Shown here: piece by piece, positions 48,501 through 59,047 of the stretch
How positions within the stretch are numbered: position 1 is the first letter of the stretch
Layout: every line of letters begins with the position of its first letter
NCBI GenBank assembly: GCA_025677825.1
Contig: JAIXMO010000081.1
Span: 1 to 64,000 of the forward strand
Reading direction: 5' to 3'
Length of the DNA stretch: 64,000 bases
Origin: Helicostylum pulchrum
Taxonomy: Eukaryota > Mucoromycota > Mucoromycetes > Mucorales > Mucoraceae
Program-made: the position numbers and the translations under genes
The notes under the pieces: generated by a model
Told to the model about the DNA's origin: nothing
Databases searched by the model: none
Seen by the model: only the letters and a program-made list of their open reading frames with translations

Positions 48501-49800
48501 TTAAAAACGGCCATTTTTGAGGATTGATATCCCGATTCTATATAAGGAAATAAGTCTAATATTATCAGGCAAGGCAGGAGGAATATCGACACTAACGTCT
48601 TCATAGCCATATGTCTCTGCATAACGTTGATATTTCATGATTCTTTGAGACCATTTCTTTCTATAGATCACTACGTCCTCTCTTTTGTGACAGTAGAAAT
48701 AAATTACCTTACCTTTTAAATATGAGAGAGGTTATTAACTAAGTATTATCTGGTTTTTTTTTTCATTCTGGCGTAAATGACTTACTCACAGGTTTAAAGT
48801 GGAAACCCCATTGTATAAGCTTATTTCTAATGCATTCGATAGACAAAGAATTGGTAATGGCCCCGCTATAATCAACTTCAACATTCAACGTATGGTTTTC
48901 AATAGCTGCAGGAAGGATCACAGTTTGAAGTTCGTTCTGTAAAGTAGGAATGTTTCTTTGGAACTTTGGTACTGATCGAAACCATTCAAGTACTTTTTCC
49001 TTGATATCGTTGTCATCCAAAACATATTCCCTTTTAGAATGCTTGCCTTGCATACTTTCGTTAATTTTGCCCGACTCAAGATAACTTTTGGCATAAAGTC
49101 TAATCATTCTACTGCGATAAGTGACAGACTTATTATACCAAAATGTTTCAGCAGCAGTTTCGGATGCCTTCATTGTTTTTACATCTTCAATACGGAGACG
49201 AAGGTAAAGTTGTACGGCGAGGTACTTGGACCTCTCATAACCAATTCCATCTGATTGTTTTATGCTTAAAAGGGTTTGCCGTCGTGTTTTATCAAAAAGA
49301 AAAAAAAAAGAAAAAAGAGGGGGAAATTGGGGTTGAAATCCATTCCGAGTAAACCACAGTGCTAAAATATTCAAACTTCAACTCACCTTTTTGAAAGAAG
49401 TAAAAGCGAAATGCAAAAAAAAACTTGAGCAAGGTATCAGAATCCTTAAGAACGTTTGAAGCATAATCTTTAATAGCATCTGTCACTTTGGCTTTTTCTT
49501 CCGGTTGAGCGAGAACAGAGTCATACAATGTCTTTAAATTATTTTTATAGATATTCCAGTCATTGGAAGTTATATTGTAATCGTTTCTTTCTTCTATAAC
49601 AATAATATTGCTGAGTGCAAGAGCTTCATACGAGTTCCTAAGCTTTCATCCAGCTTCGTACCTAATAGTGGCGCTAATCATGTATTCGTTGAACTTTTCC
49701 ATTATTACATCAGAACCGTATTCTCCTACACTGACTTTACCTTTCTTCAAATTTTTCAGCTGATGAATGAAAGGGTTATTAAAATTGAGAGAGTACAGAT
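48501..49800 (-). pseudogene. Decayed DDE-type transposase-like gene
   Basis: Coding-like sequence in several frames from about 49790 down to 48540. It holds an N-terminal helical region (G-K-V-S-V-G-E-Y-G-S-D-V), a stop near 49660, and a long open piece 49270-48800 (E-T-A-A-E-T-F-W-Y-N-K-S-V-T-Y-R-S-R-M-I-R). After a gap comes Y-F-Y-C-H-K-R-E-D-V-V-I-Y-R-K-K-W (about 48700-48640). The last resembles the Y-F-x-G-H-x-R-x-D-V-V-x-Y-R motif I recall from fungal DDE transposase-like proteins before the catalytic domain. No catalytic Asp/Glu triad was found, so it is dead. Confidence 0.5.
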
Positions 49801-49829
49801 ATAGTTTTTAAATACTTACATATAAAGGC

Positions 49830-50260
49830 CTTACTTTGATTTTTGAGCTTCTATTTTGAACAGTACAGTGCCAGAATGGAAACTCATTGTCTGGAACCAT
49901 CAGAGTTGTTACTGTGTTACTTTCTTTATTGTTGTCCCAGACTGCTTTCACCATACGACGGTTTAGTCGTTCACCGTAACTTTTATTATACGTACGCGTT
50001 TAAAATAATTCAGTATCAATTTGAGCCAGTTAATACCAGTTTTCTCAATTATTTCAGTTACTTCTATTGTAGTGGCAATTTTTAAGATAACTTCTGGGTA
50101 CAGTCTTTGACAATGGCATAGTTAAAGGACGAGTAAATGAGTTTATTAAGCATTTACATCGTATATATTTTGTTGTTAATACAAGCTCTTGAATGTCGGT
50201 CAAAGAAATAAAGTTAACAACAAATAATATACAATCTGCTGGCAAAGATTGTAGCGACAT
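49830..50260 (-). pseudogene. Frameshifted F-box-like gene relic
   Basis: An ATG at 50260 opens MSLQSLPADCILFVVNFISL, an F-box-like start, with P-R-S-Y-L-K-N-C-H later and a stop at 50054. The frame then shifts: F-K-R-V-R-I-I-K-V-T-V-N-D up to another stop, then K-A-V-W-D-N-N-K-E-S-N-T-V and P-D-N-E-F-P-F-W-H-C near 49870. At least two frame breaks. Probably a former substrate adaptor; function lost. Confidence 0.5.
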
Positions 50261-51731
50261 ATTTTGCTGTTATGCGTGGACGACAACTATTTAAAGAAAA
50301 AGGGGAGATGTTTGAAATGCCGACAGTAGTGTGTAACGAAATATTGAATAAAATCATTGCGAACTCGTCTCTTTAACTGTAAGCTTCCAACAACTGGTAC
50401 CTTCGTTTCCTATCAAAATAGATAGATATATAGCCCGTATATGCTGAACGATGAATTCTTTCTCTCTCTATATTTCCTACGTTTAGACGCCATGTCGGTA
50501 ACAAGGTATGGTCCCTCTTAAACCTTAATGAGTTGCGACATTGGAGTCTCGTTAGCGAATTTTCCCATCTTCAGGACATTGTGCAATGTCTTGGCTATTA
50601 AGTCAACCAAAAAAGAACCAGTATCCAAGGATTATCTTTCACAATCCAAACTCATTACTACGCTATTTTTTTTCAGTCCTTTTTAATCCCTCATTACGAC
50701 ATCTGAAAATTTAAGATAAAGCACGTTATTAACTCCCCTTCAAATAAAACAAAAAAAAATATAACGATTTATTTAAAAAATAATAAAGTCTCTCTTGGTT
50801 GTTAGATAAGATCTAAACATAACAGGATGAACCACGAGAAGGTGTAGACTATTCTCATCCCAAAAACGATTGACTGTGGAAACACTCGCTTTATAAAATT
50901 ACTTTATACAACAAGTGCTCACGGTGTTGCAGGCCTCTGCGAGCTAACTCAGGCATCTTCCTGACTTCATTTGACATCAAGCGGTGTATGTTATTGTCTC
51001 AGCCATCGGATAAACAACAGTTAAAAAAAGGCTCTGCGAGCGTTTTTTTATCCCAGTCTAAAGAAAAGGTTTTTTTTTGTTTATAAAAAAGTTTTTATAT
51101 ACGCAATTATTTTTGAAATGCCGAAGCGTAAAATTTCTTGGTGGAGCAAGGTAATAGTTACCGACGCTTGTTAAAAACAGAAAAAAAAGTTGCAGACATA
51201 AGAGTACCTTAAAAAAAAAAGAGAAGATTCTTCTACAGCAGACGCTCTGTTTATAGATTGATCCCTTACGAATTGGGCAAATGAGAATTTTCTGAAAACA
51301 AGAGGTGTCTGCACTGAGGTTAAGCTAATCTGGACGTACATTAAAATCGGTTACTATTCTTGGTTACAAAAATCACTCTTGTCTGATACGCCTTGCTTGG
51401 ACTACTTTTCTTTTGCCAATGAAGTAAATAGCAACCTAAGAACAACAAATGCTCTCTATTCAGATCTTCTTCGAACTATAACTTCGCAAAATTAAAGTAA
51501 AAAAGTATATAAAGCTGCATCGGAATTTTTGTTGAAGTATAAGGTAGTATTGGAAAATCGTAAGCTTGAGAAAAACTAACCGTTAACGAAACAGGACAGA
51601 GGAATGTCTCCCCCTTTCAGTACATTCAAAGAAGACTATGACAACTACTGGGAAAAAGAAAGCAAGACGAAGCCAAGGAACATCAGCAAATAGTTAACCA
51701 GTAGCAAAGTACTTTAAACAATATTAATAGT
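50261..51731. other. Region of scattered coding relics
   Basis: Plus-strand fragments look protein-like: about 50460-50605 (H-V-G-N-K-V-W-S-L-L-N-L-N-E-L-R-H-W) and about 51357-51497 (D-Y-F-S-F-A-N-E-V-N-S-N-L-R-T). Stops and frameshifts separate them and no family is recognised. The rest is AT-rich. Confidence 0.35.
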
Positions 51732-52129
51732 ATGGCACTTACGAGTTTAGAAAACTATGCTACTCAAGTAAGCTGTCATTAAATTTTTGTAAAGGTATTA
51801 AATATTTTTAAAACTGCAAGGCTTATGACGGTATCAGGCGTTATAGTAACCAAGCAGACGAAGAGGATGATATTGAAACGGTACAAAATATAATGCCCGT
51901 CTCCAAGCTATTATCATTTGACCTGTAAGCTAAAATGGGTTTATCTATTATATCGGTATTGTGTACTTACTATGTATTAAATTTAAAAAGCGTTGGTCAT
52001 ATAGAAGTGATTGACCTTACTTCCGAAACTATACGTGAAATTCTAGAGCAATTAGATCCCCAAATGCATTCGAAAATTATGGTAGCTTCCACCATCAGAG
52101 TTTGTAGTTTGTTGGAATTCCATAGATAG
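51732..52129 (+). CDS. Small three-exon ORF, unknown, possibly a gene remnant
   Basis: Exons 51732-51767, 51821-51924 and 51991-52129 splice in frame with GTAAGC donors and AAG acceptors to about 92 residues: MALTSLENYATQ, then Y-D-G-I-R-R-Y-S-N-Q-A-D-E-E-D-D, then I-D-L-T-S-E-T-I-R-E-I-L-E-Q-L. The phases fit without correction, which is unlikely by chance. Coding-like but broken sequence lies upstream (T-T-G-K-K-K-A-R-R-S-Q-G, about 51640), so this may be the 3' part of a decayed longer gene. No function known. Confidence 0.35.
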
Positions 52130-52464
52130 GTTACACACTCAAAGAACAAAAAAGTTCCCAGTGCTCTCATATGTCATTACGACAGAAAAAGAGAAGCCAT
52201 AATTGAATTTAATGCATAAGTGCCCGTATTTAGTACCCTAACTCGTTTAATGATTATGGTGTAAGCATCGCGTAAAAAAAGGGGTTTCCTTCTCCCCGCA
52301 AGTGGGCACTCGATTTTCGCAAATAAAAGGGTTTTGGGTCAATAGAAGAAGGAAAATGTTTATTAAAACGAAAAAAGTATACATAGATTAGGTATATATT
52401 TAGTGAATATAAATATTATAATATTTACAATATAAGTACAGCATACAAAAATAAAAAAAGGAGT

Positions 52465-52501
<37 letters not shown>

Positions 52502-52537
52502 TATTTGGGATCATATTATAGTAAGAGGATTTACAGT
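52130..52537. other. Spacer, 3' of the methyltransferase gene
   Basis: No gene. AT-rich, with the (GT)n tract at 52466-52501. Confidence 0.5.
52466..52501. repeat. (GT)18 microsatellite
   Basis: Eighteen uninterrupted GT units 37 bp beyond the methyltransferase stop codon, so (AC)n within or next to its 3'UTR. Confidence 0.95.
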
Positions 52538-54301
52538 TTAGTTCATAGGTTTGGTACAAGTAAAGATCTTCCATCGAGCAGAACTACGAAACTCTTCAAA
52601 CTCTTCTAACGCTTCAGAGCATACAGTATCATATTCTTGTTGAGAGACTTTAATTTCAGTGCACCACCATTTTTTCATCGATTTAAACAATGCTCTCATT
52701 TGTTCCTTATATAAATAACCATGTTGTTTTGCCACTACAATATCAAAAAAATTAATCTAAAAAGTATATATAAACTAAATATATACTAACAATCTGTTTC
52801 TGACCATTCTCCAATTGGTATATCGTACACTTGTTCCTCAATATCTACAAACCCAGCTTCCTTCAGATAAGGTGCTAAATGTTCAGTATAATCGGGATCG
52901 ACGCCAATAGTTGCAGCAGCAGAGCGATACCATTCATTTACTTTTGTTAATACAGGACCAGGTCTTTTGAACAATAAATCTGTAATAAAGTGTTTAGTAA
53001 TCCAATAATAAAAAAAAAAGTATAATGTGATTAATAGATTACCATATTCCACCAATTGAATTTGACCTCCCGGTTTTGTGATTCTAAAAAATTCGCTAAT
53101 TAAAATAGGCCACAGATTGAACGGTAAAACAGTAGCAACATCTCTTTGATAGATAAAATCAAAATGATTGTCTGGAAACAACAATGGCTTTAAAATATCA
53201 CCGTATTGAAATTGAACAGATCGTTTGTCCTGGCCAGCAGAATGTTGTTGTGTGATTTGATTATTTATAGTTGTTCCTAAATTCCAACCTTCTTTTTCTG
53301 AAGGTGGTACTACATCAATACCTATTATTTGACATTTTGGGTAATCGTGTGCCGTTTCCAGTGACCACAATCCTATAACTTTAGAGTGAGTCATTTTATA
53401 TTTTTTCGCGACAAAAAAAAAAAAAAAAAAAAAAGTACATTACCTACACCGCAAGCACTATCTAATATTCTTGCGGGTTCATTTAACTGAACATGAATAT
53501 TGCCTTTAAATACCTGCTTTAAAACATAATGCTATAATAAAAAGGTTAAAAAGGTTAAACGATCGACTAATTTACCCATAAATATTTTGTGTTCTCTCAC
53601 CTGTCGTGTTTGTCTAACATTATTTACCAAAAAAAAAAATGTGTGTGTGAATAAAAAAAGAGAAAAAATTTATGCATTTTTTTATATTTTTACCTGTCGC
53701 GTTCCTTTTCAGCGCCATACTCATATACCCATATCTCCCTACTATCTCTTCTTTTTGAAGACATTCTACTTTCTGAAGACCGAGTGGGAGAAGCGGTGTT
53801 TATAATAAATCCATCTGAATGTTTGACAGGTAAAGAACTTGATAATTTCTTTTGTTGTAACTGAATTTCACTCATAAACGAACTGGCAAAATCATCATAG
53901 GACGACCTTGTATTGTTGCAGTAATAAGTTGGGGTATTTGGTTCACCTTCTTCACTTGTAATAGAAGTAGAAGACATACTACGAGTATCCCGACCAGAAG
54001 ATCGACGTTGATATACATTAAATGAACTGGCTGCGGATAAAGAAACTAAGGGAGTAACATGATCTGTTAGCACAAATTGATGTCGCACTGGGCTGACAAC
54101 AACAGGTCCACTGGTGCCATTATTCTTTCTGTTTAATAATCTCGAAGACGAAGACTTTGTTGGTCCATTGTTACCAATCACTCTATTATTCTCCAACTGT
54201 TGATAATCTTGCTTATATAAAGAACTTCCTTTACCACTACCCCGACTCCTTTTCTGGTTTGTACTATCAACTAAACCATCTTTACTTGGTTGATTACCCA
54301 T
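52538..54301 (-). CDS. SAM-dependent methyltransferase with possible N-myristoylation signal
   Basis: Class I (Rossmann-fold) methyltransferase, substrate unknown. Exons 54301-53694, 53613-53601 (13-nt microexon), 53531-53444, 53372-53043, 52979-52791 and 52734-52538; about 474 residues. SAM motif I is I-L-D-S-A-C-G-V-G-L-W (about 229-239). The acidic post-I loop is I-I-G-I-D-V-V-P-P, motif II Q-F-Q-Y-G-D-I-L, and motif III E-F-F-R-I-T-K-P-G-G. The microexon encodes Q-T-R-Q and is needed to join exon 1 to H-Y-V-L-K in frame. The first 200 residues are a disordered Ser/Arg/Asn-rich tail. It starts M-G-N-Q-P-S-K, matching the N-myristoylation consensus (Gly2, Ser6, Lys7), which would place it on membranes. 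Confidence 0.85.
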
Positions 54302-55954
54302 GTCTTTTTGTTCTTACTTCTTTGCAAGCAGTAAAAAGAAAAACTACGAAAGAAAAAAAAAGGGGGGGGGGAAAAGAAAGAGCAAACAAATAGCAATAAT
54401 AATTAATGATCAAGATACTAGTGGGAAAAAAAATCGTATTGGGAGGACAAGGAAAAAAAAAAAAAAAAAAAGAGATGACCTGAATTAAAAAGTCTCTGTG
54501 AGTATTATCATTATGGTTGACTCTTCTCTGTTGATTGGTTAAAAGGCTCCAAATGAAGTGTAATAGTGTGGAGAATTGTTGTACAGTAACGAAGATGAAG
54601 GCACTGTTTATTCCGCTTTTCCCGCAATTTACAAACAATATGTACTAAATAAATAAAGTTATTTTACAATGCCCGTAATGAGCTTTATTAAAATCGTAAA
54701 TAACAAACACATTTAAAAAAACCAAGTTCCAAGACTTTTTTATTTTACGGTGTCGATCAGACGACACATACAAGAAAATTAACCATTTTTCCACAGTTAC
54801 CTTTTTTTTTTTTCAAGTGCAAGTCTTATGACTTGGTTTGTACAACAATTAAAATATTTTGTAATAATATTACTGAGATTATAATACAAGGGCTGAGCAA
54901 AAAAAAATGTATGGGAATTTTAAAAAACAAACAATTTAATAGCGATTATGATTGGTAAATTCTTACGTGATTTAACGAGAACTAAACTTGACGTTTATTT
55001 AAAAATTACGGGGGAAATCGATATAAGAGCAAAATGGAAGTGAGTTATTCCGGTATAATACTACTCAAACACACACTTTTTTTTTTTTTTAAGCAAGTAC
55101 AATATTTGTTACACATGTATATAAAATGTGGGGGTGAGTTGACGAAAGGAACAATACACACCAAAACCAAAAAAAGCCAGAACAAAAAAAAAGGATCACC
55201 TTTCTAAAAGAAGCAGTAACAAAAAGAGCTTAAACTTTACGAAACGAGCCATTAATCTGTCAATATTGCTCAGCCGTATTTATCAGATATGCGCAAAAAT
55301 AATGAGCTATTATAGCCCGTTAATTGTGGACGAAACAAATTATCACTGACATCATCGAGGTGGTCCATTATTCCACGCGAGTAACTAAAAAAAGTGGTCA
55401 TTTTTTTTTTTTTACCTAAAAATTGGCACGTGCGTGTCAAACAGTGTAAATATCTTTAAAGAGGTACCTGATCCTATGGTCTCATACATGCAAGGGTGAA
55501 ACAAAAGTCAACCACGTTTTTTCATATAAACAAAAGAAGCTTATTTTTACTTTTTGTCTTTTAGTGTAATTTCCGTAGCATTTTAAAAGCATTATACCAT
55601 ACACTATAAGATCGTCTTTCTTGGTTATAAGTAATCAAGTTGATTACGGTTGGTTGTCTAAACATTCAGCCGGAGTGCATATGGTAACAAACATTTGCCG
55701 TCCACAAATGCAGGTTCTAAATTATAATATGTGATATTCCCAATTATGTATATTTTTTTTTCTCGTGGTTTTAATATTAATACGTGCGTCGTCCTGACAA
55801 AAGGTTGAGGCAATTATTATCCTTGCACTGAAAAGAAAACTGCTTGGCTCAAATGCTTACACCACCCGCCAGTTGGTATTTTTAATTGTACAACCGTTAC
55901 TACTACCACACTTAAAAATAAACTGTTTATTTTTAACGAAGTACACGCACAATA

Positions 55955-55981
<27 letters not shown>
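55955..55981. repeat. Poly(T) tract, 27 nt
   Basis: Uninterrupted T27. Confidence 0.95.
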
Positions 55982-55987
<6 letters not shown>

Positions 55988-56798
55988 TAATACGTGATAC
56001 TTTTTCTTTCTTTTTTTCTTTACTCTCTAAATCAATACAATGGCAAGATTTTTATTTTATTTTCAAAGGGTTATAATTTAGACACTATTCTGAAAAAGAA
56101 AAAGAATCTAGCTGCGAAGCTTGTAACCCTAAAAAAAAAGGGCTCGGCTATACCCGATAGTTGTTGTACTCTTATATTTTTAAATTGGGATCTGCTTAGC
56201 ATTGATCTTCTCCACCAAAAAAAAGAACTAGAGTGTTCAACACAATTGTAAGGTACGAAAAGAAAAACAGCTTTCCAATCAGAAAAAAAACGGTTACACA
56301 TTGTGAGCCCGGGTAAAAAAGTTCTAGTGATATCATCCATTTTTCTCTATAATCATTCGCGGGGTATCGTAATTCCGTCCCAGTCTTAAAAAAAACAGTT
56401 TACCTTTAGGCACCTGGCAGTTAAAGTACTTTTTATAATGTAAATACAAGAAGAGTGACAAGTTGACCCAGAATGGTTTGTTTTTTTGGGTTGTTTTGTC
56501 AAGTCACTTTTTCTGACAAAAAAAAAGAAGTGTTTTAGACTTTTTTTTCCCTTATAAAGAAATGATTTTTTTTTTTGATCTGTAACAATTTTAGAGTTTT
56601 ACGGACCACGTTTTTCTCTTGTATCTTTTTTACATAAACGTTTTCTGCTTCATATCTTGTATTGATATACACACCGCAAACCTATTGACCTAGACCCGTT
56701 TATCCCCCTTACATCTTATTACTCTTTCCCATTCTAATCTCTTTTTTTTTTTCAAAATGAAAAACATTCAATTCGCTTATACCTATTAGCTTTTCTAC

Positions 56799-56801
<3 letters not shown>

Positions 56802-56831
<30 letters not shown>
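56802..56831. repeat. Poly(A) tract, 30 nt
   Basis: Uninterrupted A30, the longest homopolymer in the window. Confidence 0.95.
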
Positions 56832-56834
<3 letters not shown>

Positions 56835-57242
56835 TAGAAAATATAGCGGAGATACGTACAAGAAGCCTGTAACAAAACAATCTGAACTTAGTGTATAGAA
56901 TTCCGTACGGTCCCTAGTGTCCCAATATAGCCAATTTGGTCACACCTCAACATCTACTAACAAACTGCACTGCTGAAAAAAATAAACCGTAATTCCAAAA
57001 GTAGTAATTTCATAAAATATAAAAAGGGAAGGAAGAGTGAACAAGTCATCATTTTAATTCCTTTCTTCTTCTTTTTTATAACTTCTTGTCAAGGGAAATA
57101 TATTTTTTTTTTAATTCCTTCTTTTTGTACAGTTGCACATAACAAAATAAATTACCTATTTTTTTCTTTCTTTTCTTTTCTTTACGTATATTCCCCACTC
57201 AAAAAAAAAAAATCACAACCTCTTTTTTTTTTTTTATAAACC

Positions 57243-59047
57243 ATGGCTCACGCAATATTCAATACTTCTCCAGTAAAGTTTCTAACTTCCATTCAAGATC
57301 ATGTCTTTACTGTCACTCCCACTTTCAAAAATAAAACGTACACAAATAAAGCTGACAAAAGAAAATCGTATCATTCACACCAAGATGATCCTATGAGAAA
57401 CTCTTCAGCGTCTCCAGTAACACTTCAACTTACTTTACCAACTGAATCTACTGAAAATCAAATGTCAGAGGTCCAAAGTCCTTCTTATGAAGAACAACAA
57501 CAACAACAATTCCAACAACAATCCCTTTCACCACCTGTAGCTCCTATTGATATACCAAGATCTTATCCTTTAAACGTACCTGTGAATAACAATCACACCA
57601 GAGGGGATTATGAAGGTAAAATAGATTAAAAGGTTTCTTTTTTTTCGTACGTGTGTACTAATACAATACCTTTCTCTCTCTCTCTCTCTTTACAGGTTTA
57701 ACGATGCCTAATAATTTGTTATCTACATCTTATAATTCACATCATTCATATAGTTATCAAGATCACAACTTGGTTTCTTTAGCCAATAGTATGGCTCAAT
57801 CCCCGTATATCCCCGCTGAAGACTTGACTGTCTGTTTTGATGGATTGGCTGTTAGATCACCCACTGAGTCATTTTATTCAAATAACGGTATATATTCCCC
57901 TCGACAAATTAATAGTCCTATAAATATTGGTAGTCCTCAAAATGGTTACGGTAGCCCCACATCACCTGCTTATTTTGGTGGCGGGTGCAGTCCTCAATCC
58001 TCCAATTTCAATCATGGAGCTTTCACAGCCGGTAGCCCATCCTTCAACAACAATTCTTATGTTGGCAGTCCCTCTTACAACAACACCAATTCCTATGTTG
58101 GCAGCCCATCTTATAACAACAACAATTCCTATGTCGGTAGCCCCAATTCTCCTTCTCAATTCCTTAATAGTCCCGCTATGTCACCTACTTTTATAAATAA
58201 TAATGAGCTTGGGATCGATACTTCTTTCAACACTCAACATGATCTCTCTAGTTCTTATGGATTTACTTACTTATCACCTTCCTTACAACCCCGACAAACC
58301 CACCAATCTCAACTTTCACCTATAAATAGTCCTTCTCCCACTGGGAGCTATGCCAACAACTTGTATTTATTTCCACCCACCGCTGGTAACAATTATTCTC
58401 GTCCTTCCTCACCTGTACCCGATGATGTTATTTTAACTGCGACCGAGGTAAATGATTACATCAATTCACCTTATTTATCTGCCACGACGCCATCGCCTTC
58501 ATTAGGTCAACCATTAAGTATCATTACAGATCAAAATTATGATGAGAGCCACCAAATTTCGGAGTTTTTGTTTGGTAATCACAATGGTGTGTCCCCTCTC
58601 ACAACAGATGATATGGAATTATATGTTTCTTCCTCATCCTCCGCTGTGGCACCATCCTCGCCACATGTGCAGCCACAATCTGCTGTTAGTGCAACTTGTT
58701 TTTTCTCAGAAGATGATATAGAAGAAGAGGAAGAAGATCAGAAAGTGATTGGGGGTAATACTAGAAAGATCAATATGACTACTCCGTCCGGTAGAAGAGC
58801 CAAGATCCATAAATGTCCTTACTGCAGTCATACCAGCAACAGAGCAAACAATATGCGTGAGCACATTCAAATTCACAATCCAAATAGACCTAAACCTCAT
58901 GCCTGTAAATTATGTAATAGAGCCTTTGCTCGTAAACATGATATGAATCGACATTATATTTCTTGTAAGAAACAACATAACAAAGGTGTTGTAGGTGCTG
59001 AAAATAGATATATCATCACTTCTCCTCCACTTCAACCCACTACATAG
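57243..59047 (+). CDS. C2H2 zinc-finger transcription factor (fingers at C-terminus)
   Basis: Exons 57243-57615 and 57696-59047, about 574 residues; the acceptor follows a (CT)n tract. Residues 1-490 are disordered, rich in Ser, Pro, Asn and Gln, with dozens of S-P sites and a tandem 12-residue repeat (N-S-Y-V-G-S-P-S-Y-N-N-x). An acidic stretch E-E-E-E-E-D-Q comes next. Two fingers near the end: C-P-Y-C-x12-H-x3-H (S-N-R-A-N-N-M-R-E-H recognition helix) and C-K-L-C-x12-H-x4-C (A-R-K-H-D-M-N-R-H), joined by the linker N-P-N-R-P-K-P-H-A. The S-P density suggests MAPK or CDK control. Target genes unknown. Confidence 0.88.
58052..58147 (+). repeat. In-frame 36-nt tandem repeat in the zinc-finger gene
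   Basis: Units at 58052, 58088 and a partial at 58124 encode N-S-Y-V-G-S-P-S-Y-N-N-x. A degenerate half unit (A-G-S-P-S-F-N-N) precedes them. The third-position differences show it is not a very recent expansion. Confidence 0.85.

Larger units (their letters stand above)
54302..57242. other. Long gene-free divergent spacer
   Basis: About 2.9 kb between methyltransferase and zinc-finger starts. It holds many homopolymers: a G8 run at 54363, T27 at 55955-55981, A30 at 56802-56831. The 200 bp before 57243 are pyrimidine-rich (TTTCTTTCTTTTC), as in many fungal promoters. Open frames here translate T/A runs. No gene or RNA recognised. Confidence 0.5.

Noticed and set aside
53582..53600. Exon encoding R-T-Q-N-I-Y-G in the methyltransferase
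   Set aside because: All acceptor/donor pairs here break the frame into H-Y-V-L-K; the 13-nt exon at 53601-53613 fits instead.
54294..54638. 114-codon minus-strand frame upstream of the methyltransferase
   Set aside because: Phe/Ser/Pro-rich translation of purine/pyrimidine tracts in the promoter.
58021..58150. CRISPR-like direct repeats
   Set aside because: Three in-frame 36-nt units inside a coding exon without unique spacers; eukaryotic genome.
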